Source: Candidatus Marsarchaeota G1 archaeon BE_D (GTDB lineage Archaea > Thermoproteota > Thermoprotei_A > Marsarchaeales > Marsarchaeaceae). From it: a DNA stretch of 64,000 nt. The position numbers were made by a program, and so were the translations under genes. The notes under the pieces were generated by a model. The model searched no databases and was not told the origin of the DNA. It saw nothing but the letters and a program-made list of their open reading frames with translations. Of this stretch, positions 50,258-58,393 are shown piece by piece (the stretch's first letter is position 1; each line of letters opens with the position of its first letter). The stretch is taken from NCBI GenBank assembly GCA_003019595.1, contig NEXD01000001.1, positions 1 through 64,000 of the forward strand, written 5' to 3'.

Positions 50258-50539
50258 CTAATAAAATTCTTTTTTTCTTTCTTCTTTAGCTCTTTGGCTG
50301 CGAAGACCCATATATACGGCACATTTCACACAATAACTTTTTGTAACAACCGATTTAAGGATTATAGTTCCCTTTTTAGCAAGTTCTTTTGCAAGTTGAG
50401 GATCGACAGGGCTAACTGTTTTGGTAACTCGAATTGCCTTGTCTCTTGGCACCCATGCACCACAGCTGTCGCATTGTATTAATTCAGCATGTCCCTTAGC
50501 TCCCTTTGCTCTACCACGATTTCTCCTTTTTTTAGGCAA
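50258..50539 (-). CDS. rps26e: 30S ribosomal protein S26e
   Basis: A 93-aa protein starting with MPKKRRNRGRAKGAKG; zinc-binding CDSCGAWVPRDKAI and CVKCAVYMG. S26e is found in Crenarchaeota-related lineages and eukaryotes but not in Euryarchaeota, and is the best phylogenetic marker protein here. TTG start with a TATA-like TTTAAAATATG about 20 bp upstream. Confidence 0.95.
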   Translation of the reverse strand: MPKKRRNRGRAKGAKGHAELIQCDSCGAWVPRDKAIRVTKTVSPVDPQLAKELAKKGTIILKSVVTKSYCVKCAVYMGLRSQRAKEERKKEFY

Positions 50540-51014
50540 TTCAATCCCATATTTTAAACTTGGGGGGAATAATAAGTGTGGTGATATAGTGAACTGCTAC
50601 GTTGGGCATCAAAAACCTGCAATCAAGCATAAGACTTCATCATCACACCATCGACTTTTTGAAATAAAGAAAAATGCAACTCCTGAAGTACAAACGATGA
50701 CAAATATCACTGGGTATTTCTAAACTTACACTGTTAAAGGCGAATCGCAACAACTAATAAAATTTTCTTTACAATTTTTCTGCACGATTTTGGATTTTCT
50801 AGAATCTATATAACATTATTGAGAAAACCGCGGTGATTACCTCAATTGTTTTAATCCATGTTCGTATTTATTTCATTTTATATGGTTTTGAATCCTTTAT
50901 AAAAAGCTGAAATTTTTATTGGCCTTAGAATAAAAGGCATGTAGCACACATCCGAATTTAGCAGGATTTAAATAAGTGTTTACTTCCTATTGGCAACGCA
51001 TAGGGTGTTAAAAA
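50540..51014. other. Divergent intergenic region between rps26e and the acidic-peptide operon
   Basis: 475 bp. It contains the rps26e promoter at its left edge and, near 50967-50977, GATTTAAATAA as a likely TATA element for the acidic peptide gene. No ORF or RNA structure could be supported in between. Confidence 0.4.
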
Positions 51015-51155
51015 ATGAGTGAAGAGGAAGAGGAAATAGAAGAGGAAGAATTTGAGGAAGAAGATTTTGAGGAAGACCTTGATGTAGAAGATGAGTTTTT
51101 AGAGGAAGATCTTGAAGAATTTCCAGAGGAAGAGGAAATAGAAGAGGAAGAGTAG
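51015..51155 (+). CDS. 46-aa hyperacidic peptide, unknown
   Basis: ORF too short for the track: MSEEEEEIEEEEFEEEDFEE, continuing with the same composition. After Met-Ser nearly every residue is Glu or Asp, with I, F, L or V at intervals that suggest an amphipathic repeat. GGGTG precedes the ATG by 7 bp as a ribosome-binding site and a TATA-like element is about 40 bp upstream. A zinc-ribbon gene with an acidic tail follows after 42 bp, then ABCE1. It may be a chaperone-like or DNA-mimic peptide; this is unproven. Confidence 0.65.
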   Translation: MSEEEEEIEEEEFEEEDFEEDLDVEDEFLEEDLEEFPEEEEIEEEE

Positions 51156-51197
51156 GTCTTTTATTCATGATGAAATATTTTATTAGGTAGATTTATT

Positions 51198-51455
51198 GTG
51201 CAATATTGCCCTAAATGTGGTGGAGTAATGATACGCAAACGAGAAAAGAAAAAATTAGTACTCGAATGTGTAAAATGTGGTGCCACAGCGCCGTATACTT
51301 CTAGTAAAATAGAAGAAAAAGTCACTCCTGTAAAAAAATCTATTGACGTGGTCATCGAAACACAAGAAGAAGACGAAAAGCTTCAACAAGAATTACGTGA
51401 GGCTTTTTTAGAATCGTATGACATGGTTTCAGAAGAGGAAGAAGGAGAAGAATAA
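51198..51455 (+). CDS. RpoM/TFS N-terminal-like zinc ribbon with acidic tail
   Basis: An 85-aa protein with GTG start. Residues 1-33 form a zinc ribbon, CPKCGGVM and CVKCGAT, like the N-terminus of archaeal RpoM/TFS. The C-terminal TFIIS-type zinc ribbon is absent; instead a charged helix ends in SEEEEGEE. It could be a truncated RpoM-family protein or another zinc-ribbon protein. It lies between the acidic peptide and ABCE1 genes. Confidence 0.65.
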   Translation: MQYCPKCGGVMIRKREKKKLVLECVKCGATAPYTSSKIEEKVTPVKKSIDVVIETQEEDEKLQQELREAFLESYDMVSEEEEGEE

Positions 51456-51471
51456 TTGGTGACATACAAAG

Positions 51472-53268
51472 TTGCGTATAGCTGCGGTAGAACAAGACCA
51501 ATGCAGGCCAGAAAAATGTGATACACTTTGTATTAGAGTTTGCCCTGTTGAAAGGACAAAACCAGAAACAATTATAATCGATAATGTAACAAAAAAAGCT
51601 AAGATAGATGAAAACCTCTGTATAGGATGCGGAATTTGTGTAAATAAATGTCCATTTTCGGCTATTTCAATTGTAAACGTTCCTGATGCATGGTCTAAGG
51701 TGGTTGTACATAAATATCATTCTAGTGGCTTTTCTCTTTTCTGGTTACCTATTCCAAAGAAAGGCGCCGTATTAGGTTTAATAGGGCGTAATGGTGCAGG
51801 GAAAACGACTGCGATAAAAATACTCTCTGGAGAAATTGTACCTAATTTGGGATTTAACGAAAGCGAAAGAAAAAAAGTAATAGAATTCTTTAGAGGAAAA
51901 GAGTTGCAAAAATATTTTTCTGATCTCTATCAATCAAGAATCAAAATAGCTGTAAAGCCCCAGTATTTAGATCATTTAAGAAAAGATGTGCCGCTTTCCG
52001 AATATTTGAAAAATTATAGACAAGAACTTTTGGCAGAGTTTAATCTAAACCATTTATTAACTAGAAAAATGAAAGAACTTAGTGGGGGAGAGTTGCAGAA
52101 AGCTTCAATAGTTCACACAATTTCACAACAAGCAGACGCATATTTTTTTGATGAGCCGGCCAGTTTTCTTGATGTAAAAGAACGCTTAAGCATGGCAAAA
52201 GCGATACGAAAACTTGCAGAAGAAAACAAATATGTGGTGGTGGTTGAACACGATTTAATAGTACTAGACTATCTTGCAGATTATGTAACGATCGTGTATG
52301 GTGAACCAGGAGCTTATGGATATTTTTCTAATCCATATAGTACAAGAAACGGAATAAATTATTTGTTACAAGGTTATTTACCTGATGTAAATATGAAATT
52401 TAGGAGTTATCAAATTCTCTTTACAAAAAGAAGTTCTGATGAGTTTATTGCCAAAATAGAAGAGTATAAATGGCCAAATTTAGAGACGAAATACACAAAT
52501 GGTTTTAAACTAAAAATTACTGAAGGATCTGTGAGTAAAGGAACAATTGTAGGTATAATAGGAGAAAACGGTATTGGTAAAACAACATTTGTAAAAACGT
52601 TATATGAATACTTCTCAAAAGCTTACTTAAAAGGTAGATCGCTAATATTAAGTTACAAACCCCAAACATTAAGCCCAAAATTTGATGGTTCTGTTGAAGA
52701 ATTATTTAAAAAGATGTCTGCTCATGCATTACAAGACGAACAGTTCTTAACTGAAGTGTATGAACCACTACAGATCCAGAAGCTTTCACAAAAACAAATA
52801 AAAGAATTAAGTGGGGGAGAACTCCAGCGCGTTGCAATAGCTTTTACCCTTTCAGTAAAAGCAGATATATACTTGTTAGACGAGCCAAGCGCTTATCTTG
52901 ATGTCGAACAAAGGCTAGTTACAGCAAAGGCCATTCGTCGAACTATTGAAAACAAAGGCGCTATAGCGTTCGTTATAGATCACGATTTGGCATTAATCGA
53001 TTATATAGCAGACAATCTTATTTTGATTAAAGGCAAACCTGGTCTTTTAGGAGAAACCACCCAACCTTTAAGTTTACGAAGCGCTTTAAACTCTTTTCTT
53101 AAAGATCTTAATATCACTTTTAGAAGAGATAAAGACACTGGTAGACCGCGTGTAAATAAAGAAGGTAGCTATCTAGATAGGTATCAAAAGGAAATTGGAG
53201 AATATTATTATGAATCGTCAATAGAAGAAAGTTCAGAAGAATCCATCAAGCAAGGAATTCAAAGCTAA
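51472..53268 (+). CDS. abcE1: Ribosome recycling ATPase ABCE1 (Rli1)
   Basis: A 598-aa protein. The N-terminal Fe-S domain has CRPEKCDTLCIRVCP and CIGCGICVNKCP. Two ABC ATPase domains follow with Walker A GRNGAGKTT and GENGIGKTT, and signature motifs LSGGELQ twice. It splits ribosomes after termination or Pelota-mediated rescue; pelota is at 36584. Start is TTG with a GGTGA site 9 bp upstream. Convergent with tpiA. Confidence 0.97.
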   Translation: MRIAAVEQDQCRPEKCDTLCIRVCPVERTKPETIIIDNVTKKAKIDENLCIGCGICVNKCPFSAISIVNVPDAWSKVVVHKYHSSGFSLFWLPIPKKGAVLGLIGRNGAGKTTAIKILSGEIVPNLGFNESERKKVIEFFRGKELQKYFSDLYQSRIKIAVKPQYLDHLRKDVPLSEYLKNYRQELLAEFNLNHLLTRKMKELSGGELQKASIVHTISQQADAYFFDEPASFLDVKERLSMAKAIRKLAEENKYVVVVEHDLIVLDYLADYVTIVYGEPGAYGYFSNPYSTRNGINYLLQGYLPDVNMKFRSYQILFTKRSSDEFIAKIEEYKWPNLETKYTNGFKLKITEGSVSKGTIVGIIGENGIGKTTFVKTLYEYFSKAYLKGRSLILSYKPQTLSPKFDGSVEELFKKMSAHALQDEQFLTEVYEPLQIQKLSQKQIKELSGGELQRVAIAFTLSVKADIYLLDEPSAYLDVEQRLVTAKAIRRTIENKGAIAFVIDHDLALIDYIADNLILIKGKPGLLGETTQPLSLRSALNSFLKDLNITFRRDKDTGRPRVNKEGSYLDRYQKEIGEYYYESSIEESSEESIKQGIQS

Positions 53269-53970
53269 CAGAGGGTCTTTTGCGAGCGTAAACCCTGATG
53301 ACACAAGAATACCATCAGCACCAAGCGTTTTTGCAATTTTTACGTCTTCAGAATTCTTAATACCTGCGCCACATAGCTTCAATGATTCAGGGTGTGCACG
53401 TTCAATTTCTGAAAAGAATCGTAATAACAGTTGAGGTTTTGCCTTGGAAACAGAAACTTGACCAGCTATAAGTTCAGGAGGTTCTATCGCAATCATGTCA
53501 AATTTTGCATCCCTGAAATTTGCTAAAAAATCTGGTTCAGGAACGCAAAGACATGTTTTTAAACCCATCTCACTGCTCTTTTTTGCAATAAAAACTATTT
53601 CTTCTATAGATTGCGGATATTCCGAGTGATTAAGTAGACATCCTTTTACGCCTATTTCTAGTAAATTTTGAATGCCAACCTTTCCAGTTCCACGACCTTC
53701 AATTATTGGGTCACAATGCTGAGCTAAAATGTCAGCCTCGGTATTTAGACTAAAAAAAGAAGTATCAGTTATTTGGGGCGCTATGTATAATTTAACTCCT
53801 TTGTTGATTGAAAGTATATGCGCGGCATTAGCTAGTGCCAAGCCTTTTTTTCCAGCTGTTACTTTATACGCCTTAAAGTTTAAAATAAGAATGGGATTCG
53901 GCACATTATATTTTTTAAAAAGTATCTTTATTAATTTACTCTTAATGTTTTGATAGCGTCCAGAAAACAA
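53233..53970 (-). CDS. tpiA: Triosephosphate isomerase
   Basis: Archaeal-type TIM, about 225 aa in the core. Catalytic Lys in ILNFKAY, His in LLNHSEYP, Glu in AIEPPELI; phosphate binding in GAGIKN and LVSSGF. It interconverts dihydroxyacetone phosphate and glyceraldehyde 3-phosphate. The family usually begins just before ILNFKAY, so the GTG at V of NVPNPI may be the true start; the track ORF adds about 23 residues. Confidence 0.93.
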   Translation of the reverse strand: MFSGRYQNIKSKLIKILFKKYNVPNPILILNFKAYKVTAGKKGLALANAAHILSINKGVKLYIAPQITDTSFFSLNTEADILAQHCDPIIEGRGTGKVGIQNLLEIGVKGCLLNHSEYPQSIEEIVFIAKKSSEMGLKTCLCVPEPDFLANFRDAKFDMIAIEPPELIAGQVSVSKAKPQLLLRFFSEIERAHPESLKLCGAGIKNSEDVKIAKTLGADGILVSSGFTLAKDPLLALNSLLDGFF

Positions 53971-54844
53971 GTTAGTGAGTGTGTAATTCGAACATGAAAG
54001 GGTTTTATCGCCATATATTAATGTTTTTAGTTATTAAACTAAACACTAAGAATTGATATCTATACTTATAGCTTATATAAAATCATTGCAAAACAGTAGT
54101 TTACGTCCAAAGCATAAAAAACTTGCGAAAGGGGTTGTGAAATATTATTGAAAGCTCGTTATACGCCCAAAACATCAAAAACTGAAAAGATACTTTTATT
54201 GATGCTTGATTCATGTTATTATGATATTTATCAAAAAATGGGGTGAGCCATTAAATAAAGAAACCACCAATACGAATATCCTGATTATTCAGAATATTTT
54301 CTCGTTTTAATTGGTATCCTAAACACACATAAAAACTAAAAGTAAATGACCTTTGACCAAGCGTAGTATTCTATTAAAAGACATCTCACTTGGGTTTAAG
54401 GATTAAGTTATTCCTGATATGTGTTTGACAACCGCGTGCTCAAAGAAGCGCGCACGCTAAGCGAAAAACTTCCATAGCACACACCAGCGTGATACCGCGT
54501 TTATGCCATACGATGTATTTAGACGAAGTGTGAATCGCACATTTCGGAGATTTGCCATTTTAGAAGATGCAAAAGCAAAGCTTGAAAATTATACTAATTT
54601 AGCTATTCTGATAGTATCATTTAGCTCACTACAGAATTTCTTTAGACAATATGTTAAAGGTTCTTCTATAAACCTATCGATTCTGAAAATAAAAGTTGTA
54701 AATGTATTTTCATTATGTATATACATGCTAAATAGTTTAGCCTTAATCGTTTTAATTTGGTTTAATGGTAACTACAAAAGAGCCTAATGAATTTCGCATA
54801 CAACGCCAATCCTTAATAAATGCTAAACGTAAGTTGTTTTTGAT
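53971..54844 (+). other. Intergenic region with probable remnant of a mobile element
   Basis: Plus-strand pieces read as protein with breaks: KTSKTEKILLLMLDSCYYDI near 54167, FDNRVLKEARTLSEKLP near 54425, and RRSVNRTFRRFAILEDAKAK near 54520 within the track ORF 54503-54787. The order could fit a degenerate transposase. The track ORF is otherwise hydrophobic at its end and has no recognised family. I do not call an intact gene here. Confidence 0.3.
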
Positions 54845-55861
54845 ATGCTATTCGCGTCTATTACCGCGTTTGTGGTCGCGGCTACGTTTGTTTCAATAGC
54901 TCTGTATCTACTCAAAGACATGTTTATTAAAAAAGGGTACTATGGTTTAGACGTCCATAAGCCAACTAATCCAAAAGTAGCAGAAATGGGAGGTCTTGTT
55001 TCTTCTTTTTTTGTGATATTTGTTCTTTCAGCGCTATGGTTCTATTTAAAAGCTCCGCTGAAATCTTTAGATTTTGTTTTCGATCTTACGTTTGTGTATT
55101 ATACTCTTTTTGGTTTGGTAGACGATTTATCTTCCTTAAATGGAAAAATTAAACTATTTCTTTCTCTTTTTGGGGGAGTTTTCGTCGAGCTTGTTGCGGA
55201 ATTATTCGATATAAAATTTTATAGCCCACGCCCATTTTTGCCATTAATAGGGCAAATCCATGGCATCTACACGTTGTACCCTTTTTTGATTCCAATAGCG
55301 TTAGCTATTACTTCTAATGCCTATAACATGTACGATGTATATAATGGCACACTTAGTTTCGCTTCTATAGCAAACTATTTGCTAATAGGTACACTAGTTA
55401 TTTTTGATTTAGATTCGGGCTACCCTGCATTTTTCTCATTTTTAGCCTTTTTATGTGCGGGTGTTTCTTTAGGTCTGTTTATTGTCAATAGATATCCATC
55501 AAGATTCTTTCTTGGAGATGTTGGTAGCTTACCACTTGGCGCCGCTTTTGGTATGCTCGCAATTATGAGTCATTTAGAAATAGTAAGTGCTATAGCTATA
55601 ATGCCCATGCTAATGAACGGTTTCCTTGTTTTTGCAAGCGCAAAAAAGATTTTTGAGAGACACGAAATCAAGCAAAGACCAGTAATAGTAGAAAACGGTC
55701 TAATTAGAGCAAACCCAAGTAAAGAAGCGCCGATGAGTTTAGCAAACATTCTTACTTCACGAAAACCTTTAACAGAAAAGCAAATCATAATTCGTTATCA
55801 TTTGTTAAGTATTATAAGCATAATTTTAGCCATTTTTACATTTTTGTTGACACCGTGGTGA
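54845..55861 (+). CDS. UDP-GlcNAc-1-phosphate transferase (GPT/AglH-like)
   Basis: A 338-aa polytopic membrane enzyme of the DPAGT1/MraY/WecA superfamily. Signatures: GLVDDLSSLNGKIK (Asp pair), NAYNMYDVYNGT and FLGDVGSLPLGA. It transfers sugar-1-phosphate to dolichyl phosphate, the first step of lipid-linked oligosaccharide synthesis. It overlaps the next gene by GTGA. Neighbours (DUF354 protein) also fit envelope glycosylation. Confidence 0.9.
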   Translation: MLFASITAFVVAATFVSIALYLLKDMFIKKGYYGLDVHKPTNPKVAEMGGLVSSFFVIFVLSALWFYLKAPLKSLDFVFDLTFVYYTLFGLVDDLSSLNGKIKLFLSLFGGVFVELVAELFDIKFYSPRPFLPLIGQIHGIYTLYPFLIPIALAITSNAYNMYDVYNGTLSFASIANYLLIGTLVIFDLDSGYPAFFSFLAFLCAGVSLGLFIVNRYPSRFFLGDVGSLPLGAAFGMLAIMSHLEIVSAIAIMPMLMNGFLVFASAKKIFERHEIKQRPVIVENGLIRANPSKEAPMSLANILTSRKPLTEKQIIIRYHLLSIISIILAIFTFLLTPW

Positions 55862-56112
55862 AAATATTGAAAAGCGATCCAATTATTGCATTGATTCTGC
55901 TTATGCTCTTTTTTTGGTCAGCGCTATTAGGGGTTTTTTACATCACAAAAACACTTTTAATACCTATCGGCGAACCCTCTCACACAAGAATTTTCTATTT
56001 GCTAACAATTCATGCCATAAAATCTATTATTTTTCTTTTTCTTATAGCGGTTATTTTTTACTTTTGGTATAAGCTCACAAAATTTGCGCGCGATAAATTT
56101 TTAGCGAATTAG
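55858..56112 (+). CDS. Small two-helix membrane protein, unknown
   Basis: About 84 aa from the GTG at 55858, overlapping the GPT stop (GTGA). Two TM helices: IIALILLMLFFWSALLGVFY and IIFLFLIAVIFYFWY. No family recognised. The coupling suggests a partner of the GPT enzyme or of glycan export. Convergent with the DUF354 gene (12-bp overlap). Confidence 0.65.
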   Translation: MKILKSDPIIALILLMLFFWSALLGVFYITKTLLIPIGEPSHTRIFYLLTIHAIKSIIFLFLIAVIFYFWYKLTKFARDKFLAN

Positions 56113-57129
56113 ATTTTCTATAATATCAAGCGGATCTTCCATTAATGTGAGAACATGTTCCGCTTTTAGTTTAGATTGTTTTTTATAAAACCCTAGTCTA
56201 CTTAGGATTTTCTTTAATACCGAAATAAAATTCGAGCTTTCAACTCTTTTGAGCAAACCCATTCGTCTTAATGCTTTGCTTATATATATTTCATTAGGAA
56301 AGGCGAACAAAGTTGGCTTTCCTAAAAGAGCGGCTTCCCAAGTCATCGTCCCCCCACCTCCGATAAATATGTCGCACGCTTCGATGATCGACAGTCCATC
56401 AATGCCTTTTTCAAGAATAAGAGCATCTGGTATTTCTTCCTTAAACGCGATCCTTTGCGAATCATATCGCGGAAGAACAACTAGCGAGAATTTAAGTTGC
56501 TGCATAGCCTTTCTGATTAAAGGGGTTAAATAGGAAGACTCAAATTTTGAATTTAAATATGATGCCTTGACTTCTTCTGGCCTAAATAAAACAACAGGTC
56601 TTTGTAGGTCTAGTTCTACACTTATAGGTCTTTCTCGTTTCAACCAACTAACTACTTCTAGGCCCTTATACTTAATTAAGGCGCTTTTCTTTAAACCATA
56701 TTTTAGCCATTCTTTTTCTGGAATAAACGCACTACTCAACAACCTCGACGTCAAAGGTATCGTCAGACGAGCAACTGCTTCCGCGTGAGGAGAATCGTTA
56801 ATATTTATGGTTTCTATGCCAAATCCAAAGCCAATTCTTGTTGCCTCTGGTGAGGCGTGACATATTATATATTTTATGTCATAATTTTCGACTATTTCTA
56901 ATAGTTTACACAACCTTTCTGCGCTATAAATCATTTTTTCTTGAAGAGTTTTCCCATGTTTTCCTATAAAAAGGGGGTTTAAACCTAAAATTTTTGTCAT
57001 ATCGGAAAGCTCGTCATATTGACGTGACGTAAGAAGGAAATAATAGCCCTTTCTTTCGGCAATTTCTTTCACGTATTTTGCTATTCTTAGATGTTTAGGC
57101 GTAAGAGCGTCAAACCAAATAGTCTGCAT
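56101..57129 (-). CDS. DUF354 family protein (glycosyltransferase-like)
   Basis: A 342-aa protein with GT-B-like layout: N-terminal WFDALTPKHLRIAKY and C-terminal GGGGTMTWEAALLGKPTLFAF, which resembles the nucleotide-sugar binding site of MurG/GT28 enzymes. DUF354 members are found in glycan clusters of archaea and bacteria. Donor and acceptor unknown. Confidence 0.87.
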   Translation of the reverse strand: MQTIWFDALTPKHLRIAKYVKEIAERKGYYFLLTSRQYDELSDMTKILGLNPLFIGKHGKTLQEKMIYSAERLCKLLEIVENYDIKYIICHASPEATRIGFGFGIETININDSPHAEAVARLTIPLTSRLLSSAFIPEKEWLKYGLKKSALIKYKGLEVVSWLKRERPISVELDLQRPVVLFRPEEVKASYLNSKFESSYLTPLIRKAMQQLKFSLVVLPRYDSQRIAFKEEIPDALILEKGIDGLSIIEACDIFIGGGGTMTWEAALLGKPTLFAFPNEIYISKALRRMGLLKRVESSNFISVLKKILSRLGFYKKQSKLKAEHVLTLMEDPLDIIENLIR

Positions 57130-57182
57130 CTTTAATTAGATTCTTAGCGAAACCTATAAACCTTAAAGAAGATTGTTTTTTA

Positions 57183-58040
57183 ATGCTAAACAACGAATTA
57201 AAGGACAAAATTTTAGAATATGCCAGCCTTTTTACGTCTATTACGCCTAAAAAAGAGCTTTTTCAAATCATTAAAGAAATAATAAATTCGCAAAATCTTG
57301 TTCTTGCGTATGATCCTGATTCGGAGATTTATGCAGAAGTCATAGCTTGGCCTCTTATCACATTTGGTTACTCAGTTACATTAACTGATTTTCACACAGC
57401 GCAATATTATTACGCGCCTTATTCGTCGCCTAGTACCCACTACATTTATTTTAGTAGTAATCCCGAACATCAATTTGCGGTTCAACTCACTTCTACGCTC
57501 AGAGTGATGGGTTATAATAGATTACACTTAACATCATCATCTACGAAACTTGAAGGTGTATTTAGTTTTGCGTTTGGAGAGGGGGAGCAAAAAATTCTAA
57601 GTGGAGTGAAAAACTTGGCAATAGCTTTTTGCAACGCTCTTTTTGAAAGAACTTCTAATCTGCGACTAAAAAGAGTTTTGAACAATCTTGCGATCGATAA
57701 AGACTCTCTTACAAATTACATACTAAATTCTGTGTCTTCCTCCAAAAGCTTGGTTAATACAATAGCCGCTTCTGGTCCGCTTTTTTCGATAGCGAAAATA
57801 GCTTCTCACATCAATCCTGACATAAAAGTTGTTCCGCTGACTTCTCTTTTCAAAATGGAAGTTAATGATCCCGTGGAAATATGGACATTAGATTTTGATG
57901 CAGAAATAGTTGCAAGGTTAAAGTTTGAGAAAAGTAAGCCAGAATTATTAAATGTCATTCACTTTGGCTTTGATCCATTATCCTCTCCTCTTATTGCTGT
58001 TTACGCTGTTGCGCTTGCTAAAGTTTTTAGAAAAGCGTGA
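57183..58040 (+). CDS. Conserved-looking protein of unknown function, possibly SIS-like fold
   Basis: A 285-aa protein. Alternating hydrophobic strands and helices (NLVLAYDPDSEIYAEVIAW, HYIYFSSNPEHQFAVQL) hint at an alpha/beta nucleotide- or sugar-binding fold; no motif is decisive. A Trm112-like gene starts 22 bp later, so they may work together. No TM segments. Confidence 0.55.
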   Translation: MLNNELKDKILEYASLFTSITPKKELFQIIKEIINSQNLVLAYDPDSEIYAEVIAWPLITFGYSVTLTDFHTAQYYYAPYSSPSTHYIYFSSNPEHQFAVQLTSTLRVMGYNRLHLTSSSTKLEGVFSFAFGEGEQKILSGVKNLAIAFCNALFERTSNLRLKRVLNNLAIDKDSLTNYILNSVSSSKSLVNTIAASGPLFSIAKIASHINPDIKVVPLTSLFKMEVNDPVEIWTLDFDAEIVARLKFEKSKPELLNVIHFGFDPLSSPLIAVYAVALAKVFRKA

Positions 58041-58062
58041 AAATATAATTAAGGAAATAAAC

Positions 58063-58347
58063 ATGCGCAAGTCTTTGCTACAAATCTTAATCTGTCCAGT
58101 GTGTTTGAGTGACGAACTTGTTCTGTTACCGATTGATGAATCTAAAGAAGAGGTGAATTATGGTGTTTTACTTTGCTCTTCTTGTAAAAGATGGTATCCT
58201 ATTATAAATGGCATTCCTCACATGTTACCAGACGAACTTCGATCAAGCGAAGACGAACAGTTTATTAAAAAAGTAGGGAACAGATTCGGAAAATATGTGT
58301 TAAAGACTGTTCCGCCAGTGTATTTGATAGACGTGACTTATCCTTAA
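58063..58347 (+). CDS. Trm112-like zinc-ribbon protein
   Basis: 94 aa from ATG 58063 (MRKSLLQILICPVCLSD); the track adds an unlikely hydrophobic N-terminus. Zinc-binding CPVC and CSSC with GIPHMLPDELR, the Trm112 family pattern. Trm112 stabilises methyltransferases acting on tRNA, rRNA and release factors. It follows the unknown 285-aa gene. Confidence 0.85.
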   Translation: MRKSLLQILICPVCLSDELVLLPIDESKEEVNYGVLLCSSCKRWYPIINGIPHMLPDELRSSEDEQFIKKVGNRFGKYVLKTVPPVYLIDVTYP

Positions 58348-58393
58348 AAGCTTGTGAAAGTGCTTTTAAGTGGGTATTAGATGTGGTATTATT

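Noticed and set aside
50980-51168. Leucine/proline-rich minus-strand ORF of 62 aa
   Set aside because: Shadow of the Glu-rich coding strand; the plus-strand ORF has a ribosome-binding site and is in line with downstream genes.
54503-54787. 94-aa ORF as an intact gene
   Set aside because: No start signal or family, and flanking frames continue similar broken protein-like sequence, so it is more likely part of a remnant.
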